The notes below the pieces were generated by a model. It ran no database searches and had not been told where the DNA came from. It saw only the letters and a list, made by a program, of their open reading frames with translations. A stretch of DNA of 64,000 nt from Pigmentiphaga kullae (lineage in GTDB: Bacteria; Pseudomonadota; Gammaproteobacteria; Burkholderiales; Burkholderiaceae_B), in the NCBI RefSeq assembly GCF_004216695.1, contig NZ_SGXC01000001.1:2046001-2110000 (forward strand), written 5' to 3'. The position numbers were made by a program, and so were the translations under genes. Every line of letters starts with the position of its first letter. Position 1 is the stretch's first letter. Positions 44,574-52,266 of the stretch are shown in pieces.

Positions 44574-45892
44574 TGCGGGGCGCGGTGCTGCAGGCCGTGT
44601 ATTCGTCGTTGTGGCGGCTGGCCACGCCCTTCCTGTTGTGGCGCATCTGGCGCCGCGCGCGGCGCGAGCCGGTGTATGGCGTCCACCCGGCCCAGCGCTT
44701 CGGTTTCTATGGCAGCGGCCGGCATGCGCCGGCGCGCGGCGGGTTCCGGGCCGCGCCGGTCTGGGTGCATGCGGTCAGCCTGGGCGAGACGCGGGCGGCG
44801 CAGCCGCTGGTCCGGGCGCTGCTGGATCGTGGCCTGCCGGTGCTGTTGACCCACATGACGGCCACCGGCCGTACCGAAGGGGCGCGCCTGTTCGAGCAGG
44901 ACATCGTGCAAGGCCGGTTGCGCCAGGTCTGGCTGCCTTACGACATGCCGGGCGCCGTGCACCGCTTCTACCGGTATTTCGCGCCGCGCTGCGGCCTGCT
45001 GGTCGAGACCGAGGTCTGGCCCAACCTGGTGGCGGGCGCGCGGCGCTATGCGGTGCCGATCGCCCTGGTCAGCGCGCGGCTGTCGGCCTCGTCGGCACGC
45101 AAGACCATGCGGGTGGCCAGTCTGGCGCGCCGCACCTATGGGCGCCTGGATGCGGTGCTGGCGCAAACCCGGGCCGACGCCGAACGGCTGCGGCAGGTGG
45201 GGGCGCGCGATCCGCAGGTGGTGGGCAATCTGAAGTTCGACCTGCAACTGCCCTACGACCTGATGCAGGCTGGCGCCGCCTGGCGCCAGCGCCTGGGCCG
45301 GCCGGTCATCGCCTGGGCCAGCACGCGCGAGGGCGAGGAAGAGTCCATCCTGGCGGCGCTGCGCGACATGCCCCGCACGAAGGGCGGACAGGCGCCGCTG
45401 GCCGTCCTGATTCCCCGGCATCCCCAGCGGTTCGACGAGGTGGCGGCCATGGTGCTGGCCTCGGGCCTGTCCATGCGGCGCCGCTCGTCCATGCCCGGCA
45501 TGCCGTTCGGTCCGATCGATCAAGACACCGCCGTGCTGCTGGGCGATAGCCTGGGCGAGATGCCTTTCTACTACACCGGCGCCGACGTGGCCATCGTGGG
45601 GGGCAGCTTCGCGCCGCTGGGCGGGCAGAACCTGATCGAAGCCGCTGCCTGCGGTGTGCCGGTCATCGTCGGTCCGCATACCTTCAATTTCGCGCAAGCC
45701 TCGGAAGATGCGATCGAAGCGGGCGCCGCATTGCGCGCGGACAGCGCCCAGGCGGCCTGGCGGCTCGCGCTGGAACTGATCGACGACGGCGACCGCCGCG
45801 CCGGCATGCGCGCCGCCGCGGGCCGGTTCAGCGCCACGCATACCGGCGCGACGCAGCGGGTGATGCGGGCGGTGGGGCCCTGGCTGGGGTGA
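44573..45892 (+). CDS. waaA: 3-deoxy-D-manno-octulosonic acid (Kdo) transferase
   Basis: WaaA attaches Kdo to lipid A precursor at the inner membrane. The start ATG 44573 overlaps the waaC stop; the frame is open much further upstream, but only as a GC-rich shadow of waaC. The 439-residue protein has an N-terminal membrane anchor (AVYSSLWRLATPFLLWRIW), VHAVSLGETRAAQPLV with the catalytic Glu, THMTATGRTEGA, FVETEVWPNL-type LVETEVWPNLVAGA, NLKFDLQLP and VGGSFAPLGGQNLIEAAACG. All family signatures are visible. Confidence 0.95.
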   Translation: MRGAVLQAVYSSLWRLATPFLLWRIWRRARREPVYGVHPAQRFGFYGSGRHAPARGGFRAAPVWVHAVSLGETRAAQPLVRALLDRGLPVLLTHMTATGRTEGARLFEQDIVQGRLRQVWLPYDMPGAVHRFYRYFAPRCGLLVETEVWPNLVAGARRYAVPIALVSARLSASSARKTMRVASLARRTYGRLDAVLAQTRADAERLRQVGARDPQVVGNLKFDLQLPYDLMQAGAAWRQRLGRPVIAWASTREGEEESILAALRDMPRTKGGQAPLAVLIPRHPQRFDEVAAMVLASGLSMRRRSSMPGMPFGPIDQDTAVLLGDSLGEMPFYYTGADVAIVGGSFAPLGGQNLIEAAACGVPVIVGPHTFNFAQASEDAIEAGAALRADSAQAAWRLALELIDDGDRRAGMRAAAGRFSATHTGATQRVMRAVGPWLG

Positions 45893-45922
45893 CGCCCATG
45901 GAGCTTCGCGTCGTGGCTTGTG

Positions 45923-46243
45923 TCAGGCCGCTACGGTGATTCCAGCCTGTTGGGCACGTCGAGCCGGACGAACGACGATTTCGACGTGTTGGTCCAGGGC
46001 TACCAACGCCTGCATCAGGCGCTCCAGAGAGATGTTCCGTAGCTTGTAGTTGCGGACCTGCGAGATCTTGGGCTGCGTCATGCCGGTGAGCTCGGCCGTT
46101 CGCGCCTGGGTGATATGAAGGTCATCGATCAGTCGATTGAGCTTCATTGCCAAAGACGCCTTGGCCGAAAGTTCCCCGGCGTCAGCAAAGCCAAGATCGA
46201 ACAAGACATTGTCGGTACCGCCTGATGGGGTTCCTGCATCCAT
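45923..46243 (-). CDS. XRE-family antitoxin (HigA2-like)
   Basis: The product has 106 residues with a helix-turn-helix (LIDDLHITQARTAELTGMTQ and PKISQVRNYKLRNISLERLM, about 46-85). This is the HTH_37 pattern of HigA-like antitoxins, which bind DNA and neutralise a RelE/HigB toxin. ATG 46243 is chosen: GAGGA stands about 8 nt upstream. ATG 46249 is too close to that site, and TTG 46264 is also possible. A remnant of the matching toxin lies directly upstream, so this antitoxin is now solitary and may persist as a regulator. Confidence 0.8.
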   Translation of the reverse strand: MDAGTPSGGTDNVLFDLGFADAGELSAKASLAMKLNRLIDDLHITQARTAELTGMTQPKISQVRNYKLRNISLERLMQALVALDQHVEIVVRPARRAQQAGITVAA

Positions 46244-46260
46244 GATCATTTCCTCGCATG

Positions 46261-46446
46261 TCAATGGCTCGCCTGTTCGCGTGCCAGCACGATTTTCCAG
46301 CGCTGTACGATCACGGCCACATCGGGTCTAGGCGTTGCAATGCCAGACACCGATTTTTTCTGAAACGCATGCAGCACATGAACGGCGTGTCGGAGGCGGA
46401 TGGAGTAGACGACGCGGAAGGTGTCGGCACGATGACTTACGGCTCG
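46261..46446 (-). pseudogene. 5'-truncated HigB/RelE-like toxin
   Basis: The frame reads RADTFRVVYSIRLRHAVHVL, then HAFQKKSVSGIATP and PDVAVIVQRW to a TGA at 46263-46261. This is the C-terminal two thirds of a phage-derived Gp49-like/HigB toxin, including the hallmark VLHAFQKKS. No start codon precedes it. A TAG in the same frame lies about 2 codons upstream, and the missing N-terminal part is replaced by the 3' end of the LysR gene. The stop codon is 18 nt from the antitoxin ATG, the normal toxin-antitoxin order of this group. Confidence 0.8.
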
Positions 46447-47381
46447 CCTCTATGCTGCATCCCCGCCGCAGCTTCTTCCAGGCAGGCGATCATCAACTCC
46501 GCCCCGGGCGTCAGCCCTCGGTTCCGATTCCATAGCACGCCGCGCGGCCGCATCAGGTGCGGGAAGCTTAGCGGCAGCACCGCCAGCGGTTCCGACGCGT
46601 CGGCCGCGACGGCACCGGCCATGACGGCGATGGCGTCGGTGACGTGCAGGTAGGCGCGCGCCAGGTGCGTGGACAGGGTCTCGACGTAGTTGTTGGGCAG
46701 TGTCATGCCGTGTTCCTCCAGCGTGCGCTCCAGCGGCGCGCGCAGGATGCTGCCCGCCGGCGGCAGGATCCACGGGTAGGGTTGCAGGTCGGACCATTTC
46801 AGGCGCCTGCGGCGGGCCAGCGGGTGCTGGTGCCGCGTCATGAGCTGCACGGGGTCGTCCAGCAGTTCCTTTTCCTCGAAGCCGTCGGCGGCGCTGCGCA
46901 GGGGCAGCCGGCCAACCACGAGGTCCACGCGGCCCTGCCAGAGTTCGGGCAGCAGGGTCTGGGCGGTGCCTTCGGTGACCAGCACGTTGGTGTGGGGGGA
47001 GCGCTGCTTGAGGATGGCGATGGCCTGCGGAAGCAGCATGGAGGTGGCGGCGGGGAAGGCGCCGATGTGGATCTTGCCCACCGCGCCCGAGCTGAGCGAG
47101 TTGAGTTCGTCGCGCGCCTGATGCAGTTCGGTCAGCAGGGTACGGGCATGGCGCACCAGGCATTCGCCGTAGGCCGTGGGGCGCAGGCCCTGGGCGGTGC
47201 GGGTGAAAAGCTCCAGGCCCAGGCCTTTCTCGAGTTCGGCCAGGGCCTTGGAGACCGCGGGCACGGTGACGTGCGAGCTTTCGGCCACCTGCTTGAGATT
47301 GCCGTGGTCGTACAGCGCGGTGATGAGTCGGAGGTGGCGTGCCTTCAAGTTGATCTGGAGATACCAGTCGATCTGCGTCAT
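46437..47381 (-). CDS. LysR family transcriptional regulator
   Basis: The 314-residue protein starts at ATG 47381 (MTQIDWYLQINLKARHLRLI); the frame is open to 47618 without family character. The N-terminal winged helix has LITALYDHGNLKQVAESSHV and TVPAVSKALAELEKGLGLELF (about 18-60), and the C-terminal co-inducer domain follows (IHIGAFPAATSMLLPQAI, LVVGRLPL). It resembles GbpR/PcaQ-type regulators of aromatic or sugar-acid catabolism. The motif TTGAGTAAAA in its own promoter region recurs at the divergent promoter at 52080-52179, so it probably controls the whole catabolic cluster. Confidence 0.9.
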   Translation of the reverse strand: MTQIDWYLQINLKARHLRLITALYDHGNLKQVAESSHVTVPAVSKALAELEKGLGLELFTRTAQGLRPTAYGECLVRHARTLLTELHQARDELNSLSSGAVGKIHIGAFPAATSMLLPQAIAILKQRSPHTNVLVTEGTAQTLLPELWQGRVDLVVGRLPLRSAADGFEEKELLDDPVQLMTRHQHPLARRRRLKWSDLQPYPWILPPAGSILRAPLERTLEEHGMTLPNNYVETLSTHLARAYLHVTDAIAVMAGAVAADASEPLAVLPLSFPHLMRPRGVLWNRNRGLTPGAELMIACLEEAAAGMQHRGEP

Positions 47382-47428
47382 GCCGCCCCCCGGGGTAAGG
47401 TCCGTTGCCGGTTGTTCAAGCGGGGGGA

Positions 47429-47438
47429 TTTTACTCAA
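47429..47438 (-). promoter_or_regulatory. TTGAGTAAAA motif upstream of the LysR gene
   Basis: The minus strand reads TTGAGTAAAA at 47438-47429, then TTGAA starting 19 nt further on. It is 48 bp ahead of the LysR start codon and matches one arm of the repeat at 52080-52097 exactly over 10 bp. Candidate autoregulatory site. Confidence 0.5.
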
Positions 47439-47457
47439 CCGGCACCGGTGTGCCGCA

Positions 47458-48354
47458 TCAACCCAGCGCGCCGGTGACGTCGTCGAACAATTCGTCCACC
47501 GTGAACCGGCGTGGAATGATCTTCTGTTCGTACGACCACTCGATGGCCATCTCCAGGCCCTTGCGGTTGGCTTCCAGGCCCAGCGGCGGCAGGGTCTCCA
47601 GCGCGGCGGCCGGGGCAAGCGCGCGGCTTTCCGCGATCATCCGGTAGATCTCGCGCACGGCCTCGGGATGCTTGCGGGTGACGTCCTGGTGGACGGCAAA
47701 GACGTGGTTGATGGGCACGACGCCTTCGCGCTGGTACCAGGCTTTGGCGGCCGCGATGGGTTCCGGGACAAGGGTCTGCACCCGCGGGTCCTTGGGCATG
47801 TCGTTGCCGAGGATGGCGGCGGCCAGTTCGCCGTTCAGCATCATCTCGGGAATCGACGACCCCTTGGGCAGCATGTGGCAATTGGGCGGGTCGCGGTATT
47901 CGGCCAGGTGGGATTCGTCCACGGTGTACCACTCGACCTTGTTGGGATCGACGCCGTATTCGTGCTGCAGGATGCCGCGCACCCACAGGCCGGTGGTTTG
48001 CGCATAGGTGCGCACGCCCACCTTCTTGCCTTCGATGTCCTGGGGGTCGAGGTGGCCGAATTCCTTGTTGAAGCCGACGCAATGGTGCTGGAAGCGGCCG
48101 ACCATGGGCGCGGGCAGGATCACGAACGGCTTGCCGTAGGCCTTGGCCTGGAGGTAGGTGACGATGGCCAGTTCGCCCGCGTCGAAGGCGTTGTCGCGGA
48201 TCATCGGCTTGAAGCCGTCGTGCGCGGTCTTGGGACCGCAGAAGTCGAGCCGGACGATGTCCGAGGCGACGCGGCCGTCCTTCATCGCCGCGGCCACGGG
48301 GGAGTCGGCCAGGTTGGTTTTCAGCGTGACGCGCGTGGCGTGTGCGGTGGTCAT
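47458..48354 (-). CDS. 4,5-dihydroxyphthalate decarboxylase-like / periplasmic-binding-fold protein (paralogue 1)
   Basis: The 298-residue protein has the type II periplasmic-binding-like fold of the family often named after the phthalate-pathway decarboxylase, but no signal peptide. Segments are FDAGELAIVTYLQAKAYGKP, LPAPMVGRFQHHCVGFN, IEGKKVGVRTYAQTTGLWVR, GILQHEYGVD and WYTVDESHLAEY. It resembles the product of 49260-50246 in order of motifs. Names in this family are often over-specific, so decarboxylase activity is only a possibility. Context: same strand and cluster as amidohydrolases and an aldolase of a 4,5-cleavage type route. Confidence 0.75.
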   Translation of the reverse strand: MTTAHATRVTLKTNLADSPVAAAMKDGRVASDIVRLDFCGPKTAHDGFKPMIRDNAFDAGELAIVTYLQAKAYGKPFVILPAPMVGRFQHHCVGFNKEFGHLDPQDIEGKKVGVRTYAQTTGLWVRGILQHEYGVDPNKVEWYTVDESHLAEYRDPPNCHMLPKGSSIPEMMLNGELAAAILGNDMPKDPRVQTLVPEPIAAAKAWYQREGVVPINHVFAVHQDVTRKHPEAVREIYRMIAESRALAPAAALETLPPLGLEANRKGLEMAIEWSYEQKIIPRRFTVDELFDDVTGALG

Positions 48355-48358
48355 GGGG

Positions 48359-49213
48359 TCAGTCCTTCAGCACAGGGTAGAGCTTCTGCGCGGTGCCGGC
48401 CATGATCCAGTGCTGGTCGGCGGCGGGCAGGAAGGCGATGTAGTCCTTGAGAGCCTTGACGATGTCGGCCAGGCTGTCCTCGGCGGCGGGGAAGTTGGAG
48501 CCCCAGGCGATGCGGTCGGCGCCGAATTCCCGGACCACGCGGCCGAAGAAGGTCTCGGGGGTGGCCTTGCCGGAATACGCGGACTCGGTGTTGCGGCTGC
48601 TGAGCTTGAGGTAGAGGTTCTTGAAGCGGGCCAGGTCGAACAGGTGCTGGGCGCCGGCATAGGGCGGGCCGCTGCTGATGTCCGGCTTCATCATGTGGTC
48701 GACGATGGCCAGGGTCTGGGGGAAGGCGGTCAGGAGTTTCTCCAGGGCGGGGATGGCGGCCTTGGTGATCTGCACGCACACGGGAATGCCCAGTTCGCCC
48801 GCCAGGCTCCAGGCGGGGTGCAGGGCGGGATCTTCCAGCGTGGGCGCCTGGCCCGGCATGGTGCTACCGGTGGTGAAGACGCGCAGGCCGGCCAGGCCGC
48901 GTCCGCGCCAGTAGCGGATCTTCTGCGTGGCGTCGGGGGCGAGCATGTCGACCGAGTAGACGCCGGCGTAGCGCTTGGGCTGCGCGGCGATGGAGTCGGC
49001 CACGTAGGAGTTGTCGAAGCCGTAGGTGGTCGAGGAATGGACGATGGCGGCCTTGTCGATGCCGACGGCGTCCATGGCGGCGGCATATTGTTCGAAGGTG
49101 ACGGGCCGGGTGGCGGACCAGCCCGAACGTTCGCCGCCCAGCGGGTCGAGCGGGTAGCGGGTGGTGTCGGGCGAGATGATGTGCGGATGGATGTCGATCA
49201 GGCGTGTGGTCAT
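48359..49213 (-). CDS. Amidohydrolase family protein (LigI-like, paralogue 1)
   Basis: This 284-residue TIM-barrel hydrolase starts at ATG 49213 (MTTRLIDIHPHIISPDT). The metal-binding H-x-H is in DIHPH, IVDHMMKP carries the next His, and WGSNFPAAEDS holds the terminal Asp/Asn region. The family includes 2-pyrone-4,6-dicarboxylate lactonase and related decarboxylases. It is clearly paralogous to 53291-54193: both share IDIHPH, the STxYGxDNSYVAD block, VDMLA and GSNFPA. It lies 4 nt before the paralogue at 47458, so the two genes are coupled. The true substrate is unknown. Confidence 0.82.
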   Translation of the reverse strand: MTTRLIDIHPHIISPDTTRYPLDPLGGERSGWSATRPVTFEQYAAAMDAVGIDKAAIVHSSTTYGFDNSYVADSIAAQPKRYAGVYSVDMLAPDATQKIRYWRGRGLAGLRVFTTGSTMPGQAPTLEDPALHPAWSLAGELGIPVCVQITKAAIPALEKLLTAFPQTLAIVDHMMKPDISSGPPYAGAQHLFDLARFKNLYLKLSSRNTESAYSGKATPETFFGRVVREFGADRIAWGSNFPAAEDSLADIVKALKDYIAFLPAADQHWIMAGTAQKLYPVLKD

Positions 49214-49259
49214 GGCGGTGTCGAGCAAGGAATAGGTGTCGTCGGGGAGTCGCGCGGGG

Positions 49260-50246
49260 TCAGACGCCGACGTCGATGAACATGTCGTCGACGGCGTAGC
49301 GCTTCTTGAGCAGGCCCTGTTGGTGGCAGTAATTCATCATGGCCTCGATGGACGGCCGGTTGGCCTCGATGCCGTAGGGCAGGGGGTCGCCCACGATGCG
49401 GCCCATGGCGCGGTAGTGCTCGTCCTTGTCCGACACCGATTCGCCGGCGGCGAGCTGGCGCAGGTAGATGTTCTTCGAGGCCAGGAAGGCGTCGTACAGG
49501 GCCTTGCCCACCCACGGGTGCTTGGCCAGCACGTCGTCCTTGACGGTGATCAGGCCGTGCACGGGATAGATGCCGGTCTTGCGGTACCACTCTGCTTCGA
49601 GCCGGTCGGCGTCGGGGAACATTTCGAGGTATTCCGGCGGCTTGATCCGCCCGCCCGCCTGCCAGCCGTCGGCCGGCGCGCCGGCGCGGCCGATGCCGGC
49701 GTTGTCGGTGAAGGCGGCCGAGAGGTAGCCGCTGGCCATCAGGTCCACCAGCGATTTGCCGTCCCTGGCCTGTTCGACGTTGGGCGGCAGCTGGAGCGAG
49801 GAGACGTGTTCCTCGTCGTCCACCACCCAGGTGATGCGTGCGTTGTCGACGCCGTAGTCGTTGGTCAGGATGCCGCGCGTCCAGATGCCGGTAGTGACCG
49901 AATAGGCGCGCACACCCGCGCGCTTGCCTTCGAGGTCGCGCGGTTCGCGGATGCCGGCATCGTCGCGGTAGACCAGGCCGGCATGGTGGAAGCGGCGGAA
50001 AATGAATACGGGCAGCGCCTTGAACGGGGCGCCGGCCTCGCGGGCGATCATGTAGGTGGCGGGGGCCATTTCGCAGACGTCGAACTCGACGTCGCGCACC
50101 ATGCGCCGGAAGGCCGCGATGATGGGCTTGATCTCGACGAAGTCCGGCTGGACGCCGTCGATGGAGACGTCGCCGCGCTTGAGCGCCGCGGTGTGGCCGT
50201 AGGTGGCGATGGCGATCTTCAGGGGGAGGGGCTGCTTGGATGTCAT
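49260..50246 (-). CDS. 4,5-dihydroxyphthalate decarboxylase-like protein (paralogue 2)
   Basis: The 328-residue protein starts at ATG 50246 (MTSKQPLPLKIAIATYGHTA); the open frame continues upstream only as a shadow. Features are GDVSIDGVQPDFVEIKP, FDVCEMAPATYMIAREAG, PVFIFRRFHHAGLVYRDD, LEGKRAGVRAYSVTTGIWTR, GILTNDYGVD, NRPSIEAMMNYCHQQGLL and a final VDDMFIDVGV. This is a good match to the family that includes the phthalate-pathway decarboxylase. It follows an RraA/LigK-like aldolase gene in a common transcription unit. Confidence 0.83.
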   Translation of the reverse strand: MTSKQPLPLKIAIATYGHTAALKRGDVSIDGVQPDFVEIKPIIAAFRRMVRDVEFDVCEMAPATYMIAREAGAPFKALPVFIFRRFHHAGLVYRDDAGIREPRDLEGKRAGVRAYSVTTGIWTRGILTNDYGVDNARITWVVDDEEHVSSLQLPPNVEQARDGKSLVDLMASGYLSAAFTDNAGIGRAGAPADGWQAGGRIKPPEYLEMFPDADRLEAEWYRKTGIYPVHGLITVKDDVLAKHPWVGKALYDAFLASKNIYLRQLAAGESVSDKDEHYRAMGRIVGDPLPYGIEANRPSIEAMMNYCHQQGLLKKRYAVDDMFIDVGV

Positions 50247-50287
50247 GGCTGCTTGGTCGGAGGGAAGGCGGGAATGGTGTGGGAATG

Positions 50288-50995
50288 TCAGGCGTTTAGC
50301 TTGGCCAGATCCTCTGCGCAATCGACGTAAAGGAGGCCGGCGGCTTCCAGGTCCTGGCGCATGTTGGCCACGTCCAGCGACAACTCGCCGGCCAGGTAGC
50401 GCTTGCGCGACTTTTCTTCCTTGGCGGTGCGCTGGCGCGCCAGTTCCAGCGTGCGGGCGATCTCCAGGCGGGGTACGACCACCACGCCGTCGTCGTCCGC
50501 CACGATGGCGTCGCCCGGGTTCACGTTCATGCCGGCGCATACCACCGGCAGGTTGACGTGGCCCAGCGTGGCCTTGACCGTGCCGCGCGCGGAAATGGCG
50601 CGCGACCACACGGGAAAGCGCATCTCGGTCAGGGTGCGCACGTCCCGGCAGCCGGCGTCGATGACCACGCCCAGGACGCCGCGCTTCTTGAGCGAGGTGC
50701 AGATCAGGTCGCCGATCATGCCGTCGGTGTTCTCGCACATGACGCCCACCACCAGGATGTCGCCCGGCCGGCATTGCTCGATGGCCGCGTGCAGCATCCA
50801 GTTGTCGCCCGGCGCGGTCAGCGCGGTCACGGCGGAACCGGCAATGCTGGCGCCGGCGTAGATGGGGCGCAGGTACGGCGCCATCAGGCCGGCGCGTCCC
50901 ATGGCCTCGTGCACGGTGGCCACGCCGTGCGTGGCCAGCTCGGCGATGAGGTCCTGCGGGCCGCGCGGGATGTTGCGTACGACGACGTTCTTCAT
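50288..50995 (-). CDS. RraA-fold aldolase, 4-carboxy-4-hydroxy-2-oxoadipate aldolase-like (LigK/GalC type)
   Basis: LigK-type aldolases split 4-carboxy-4-hydroxy-2-oxoadipate to pyruvate and oxaloacetate, the last step of protocatechuate 4,5-cleavage or gallate routes. The 235-residue protein begins MKNVVVRNIPRGPQDLIAEL at 50995. TVHEAMGRAGLM, GDNWMLHAAIEQCRPGDILVV (with the conserved acidic residues), VIDAGCRDVRTLTEM and NPGDAIVADDDGVVVVPR are the RraA-fold signatures. The R-D pair in GCRDV binds substrate and metal. Its presence is the best clue to the type of pathway in this cluster. Confidence 0.87.
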   Translation of the reverse strand: MKNVVVRNIPRGPQDLIAELATHGVATVHEAMGRAGLMAPYLRPIYAGASIAGSAVTALTAPGDNWMLHAAIEQCRPGDILVVGVMCENTDGMIGDLICTSLKKRGVLGVVIDAGCRDVRTLTEMRFPVWSRAISARGTVKATLGHVNLPVVCAGMNVNPGDAIVADDDGVVVVPRLEIARTLELARQRTAKEEKSRKRYLAGELSLDVANMRQDLEAAGLLYVDCAEDLAKLNA

Positions 50996-51006
50996 GTTGC
51001 TCTCGT

Positions 51007-51996
51007 TCAGTTGATGGGGATGTTCGCCTTCTCGATCACCGCCTTCCATTTGGCGATGTCGGCCTTCATCAGGGCGCGCGATTCGTCCACGCCCAGGGCG
51101 TAGGGTTCGGAATTCATCTCGCGCAGCTTCTGCGCGACTTCGGGCGAATTGACGGCGGCCACGAAGGCCTGGTTCAGCTTGTCGATGATGGCGCGCGGCG
51201 TGCCCTGGCGGATCGACACGCCGTTCCACGACGCGACCACGTAGCCGTCCAGGCCGCTTTCGGCGGTGGTCGGCACGTCCGGCAGGTTGGCGTTGCGGCT
51301 GTCGGCCGAGATCGCCAGCGCGCGCACCGCGCCGCTCTTGATCGACGACAGCATGGGCGGCACGAAATCGAAGCCCACGTCGATGTCGCCGGAGCGCACG
51401 CCGGTCAGCAGCGCGGCGCTGGTCTTGTAGGGAATGGTCTCGGCCTTGATGCCAGCCACCGACTTGAACAGCTCGGCGCCCAGGTGCTGGCTCGAGCCGA
51501 CGTTGGTGGTGCCCAGGCTCAGCTTGCCGGGGTTGGCCTTGGCGTAGGCGATGAGCTCTTTCAGGTTGTGAAAGCGCGAATCGGGCTTGACCGTCAGGAT
51601 CAGGTTGAACCTGGACAGCGTGGCGACCTGGGTGAAGTCGTCCACGATGCTGTAGGGCAGGTCCTTGACCAGCGTCTGGGTGATGGCCGTGCCGTTGCCG
51701 CCCTGCACGAGCGTGTAGCCGTCGGCGGGGGCCTGCAGGCCGGCCTGGAACGACTGCACGCCGCCCGCGCTGGGCTTGTTGTCGATCACGATCTGCTGGC
51801 CCAGGATCTCGCTGACCTTCTGAGTGACCACGCGCGCCGTCAGGTCGCCGATGCCGCCGGGTCCGTAGGGCAGGTACATCCGGATCGGCCGTTCCGGATA
51901 GTCGGCCGCGCAGGCCGGAGGGGGGATGCCGGCCGACAGCGCGGCGGTGAACAGCACAACGGGGTACTTCAGCATACGCAATGCGGGGAATGTCAC
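51007..51996 (-). CDS. TTT-family periplasmic solute receptor (Bug protein), divergent pair member 1
   Basis: The 329-residue receptor has a signal peptide (MLKYPVVLFTAALSAGIPPPACA) starting at residue 8; the first ATG (51996) gives seven extra residues. The mature part begins ADYPERPIRMYLPYGPGGIGD; IDNKPSAGG, ADGYTLVQGGNGTAITQ, KANPGKLSLGTTNVGSSQHLG and ELFKSVAGIKAETIPYK are typical. It is closely similar to the receptor at 52267 on the other strand, which shows the same NGTAI, GSxQHL and VPYKT motifs. First gene of the leftward catabolic operon. Confidence 0.93.
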   Translation of the reverse strand: MTFPALRMLKYPVVLFTAALSAGIPPPACAADYPERPIRMYLPYGPGGIGDLTARVVTQKVSEILGQQIVIDNKPSAGGVQSFQAGLQAPADGYTLVQGGNGTAITQTLVKDLPYSIVDDFTQVATLSRFNLILTVKPDSRFHNLKELIAYAKANPGKLSLGTTNVGSSQHLGAELFKSVAGIKAETIPYKTSAALLTGVRSGDIDVGFDFVPPMLSSIKSGAVRALAISADSRNANLPDVPTTAESGLDGYVVASWNGVSIRQGTPRAIIDKLNQAFVAAVNSPEVAQKLREMNSEPYALGVDESRALMKADIAKWKAVIEKANIPIN

Positions 51997-52079
51997 GGCT
52001 CGTCTCCTTGTCCCGGCGTTCTGGGGTGCGCCGATGTCGTACTGGCAAGGATGGTTGCATGCGAGGCGCGGCGGGGTCT

Positions 52080-52097
52080 ATTGAGTAAAACTTCCGC
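52080..52097 (+). promoter_or_regulatory. Left arm of an 18-bp inverted repeat in the divergent receptor promoter
   Basis: ATTGAGTAAAACTTCCGC pairs with 52162-52179 (16 of 18 positions in reverse complement). A second TTGAG starts at 52102, 21 bp after the first. This arrangement suggests tandem LysR half-sites. Confidence 0.6.
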
Positions 52098-52161
52098 GGG
52101 GTTGAGCGGATGGTTAAGGCGGCCGCGCGGGACGGCGGGGGTTGAGCGTTTCCTCAAGTCG

Positions 52162-52179
52162 GCGGAAGCATTACTCAAT
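52162..52179 (-). promoter_or_regulatory. Right arm of the 18-bp inverted repeat
   Basis: The minus strand reads ATTGAGTAATGCTTCCGC, and the next TTGAG on that strand starts at 52157, again 21 bp on. It is the mirror image of the left arm, as expected for one regulator serving two divergent promoters. Confidence 0.6.
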
Positions 52180-52266
52180 GGGTGCGCGTGCCTGGCCGCC
52201 GGCAGAATGCGGAATGCCTGCGCGGGACTGGTGCCCGACGCAAGCCCACAAGATCCAGGAGACGCT

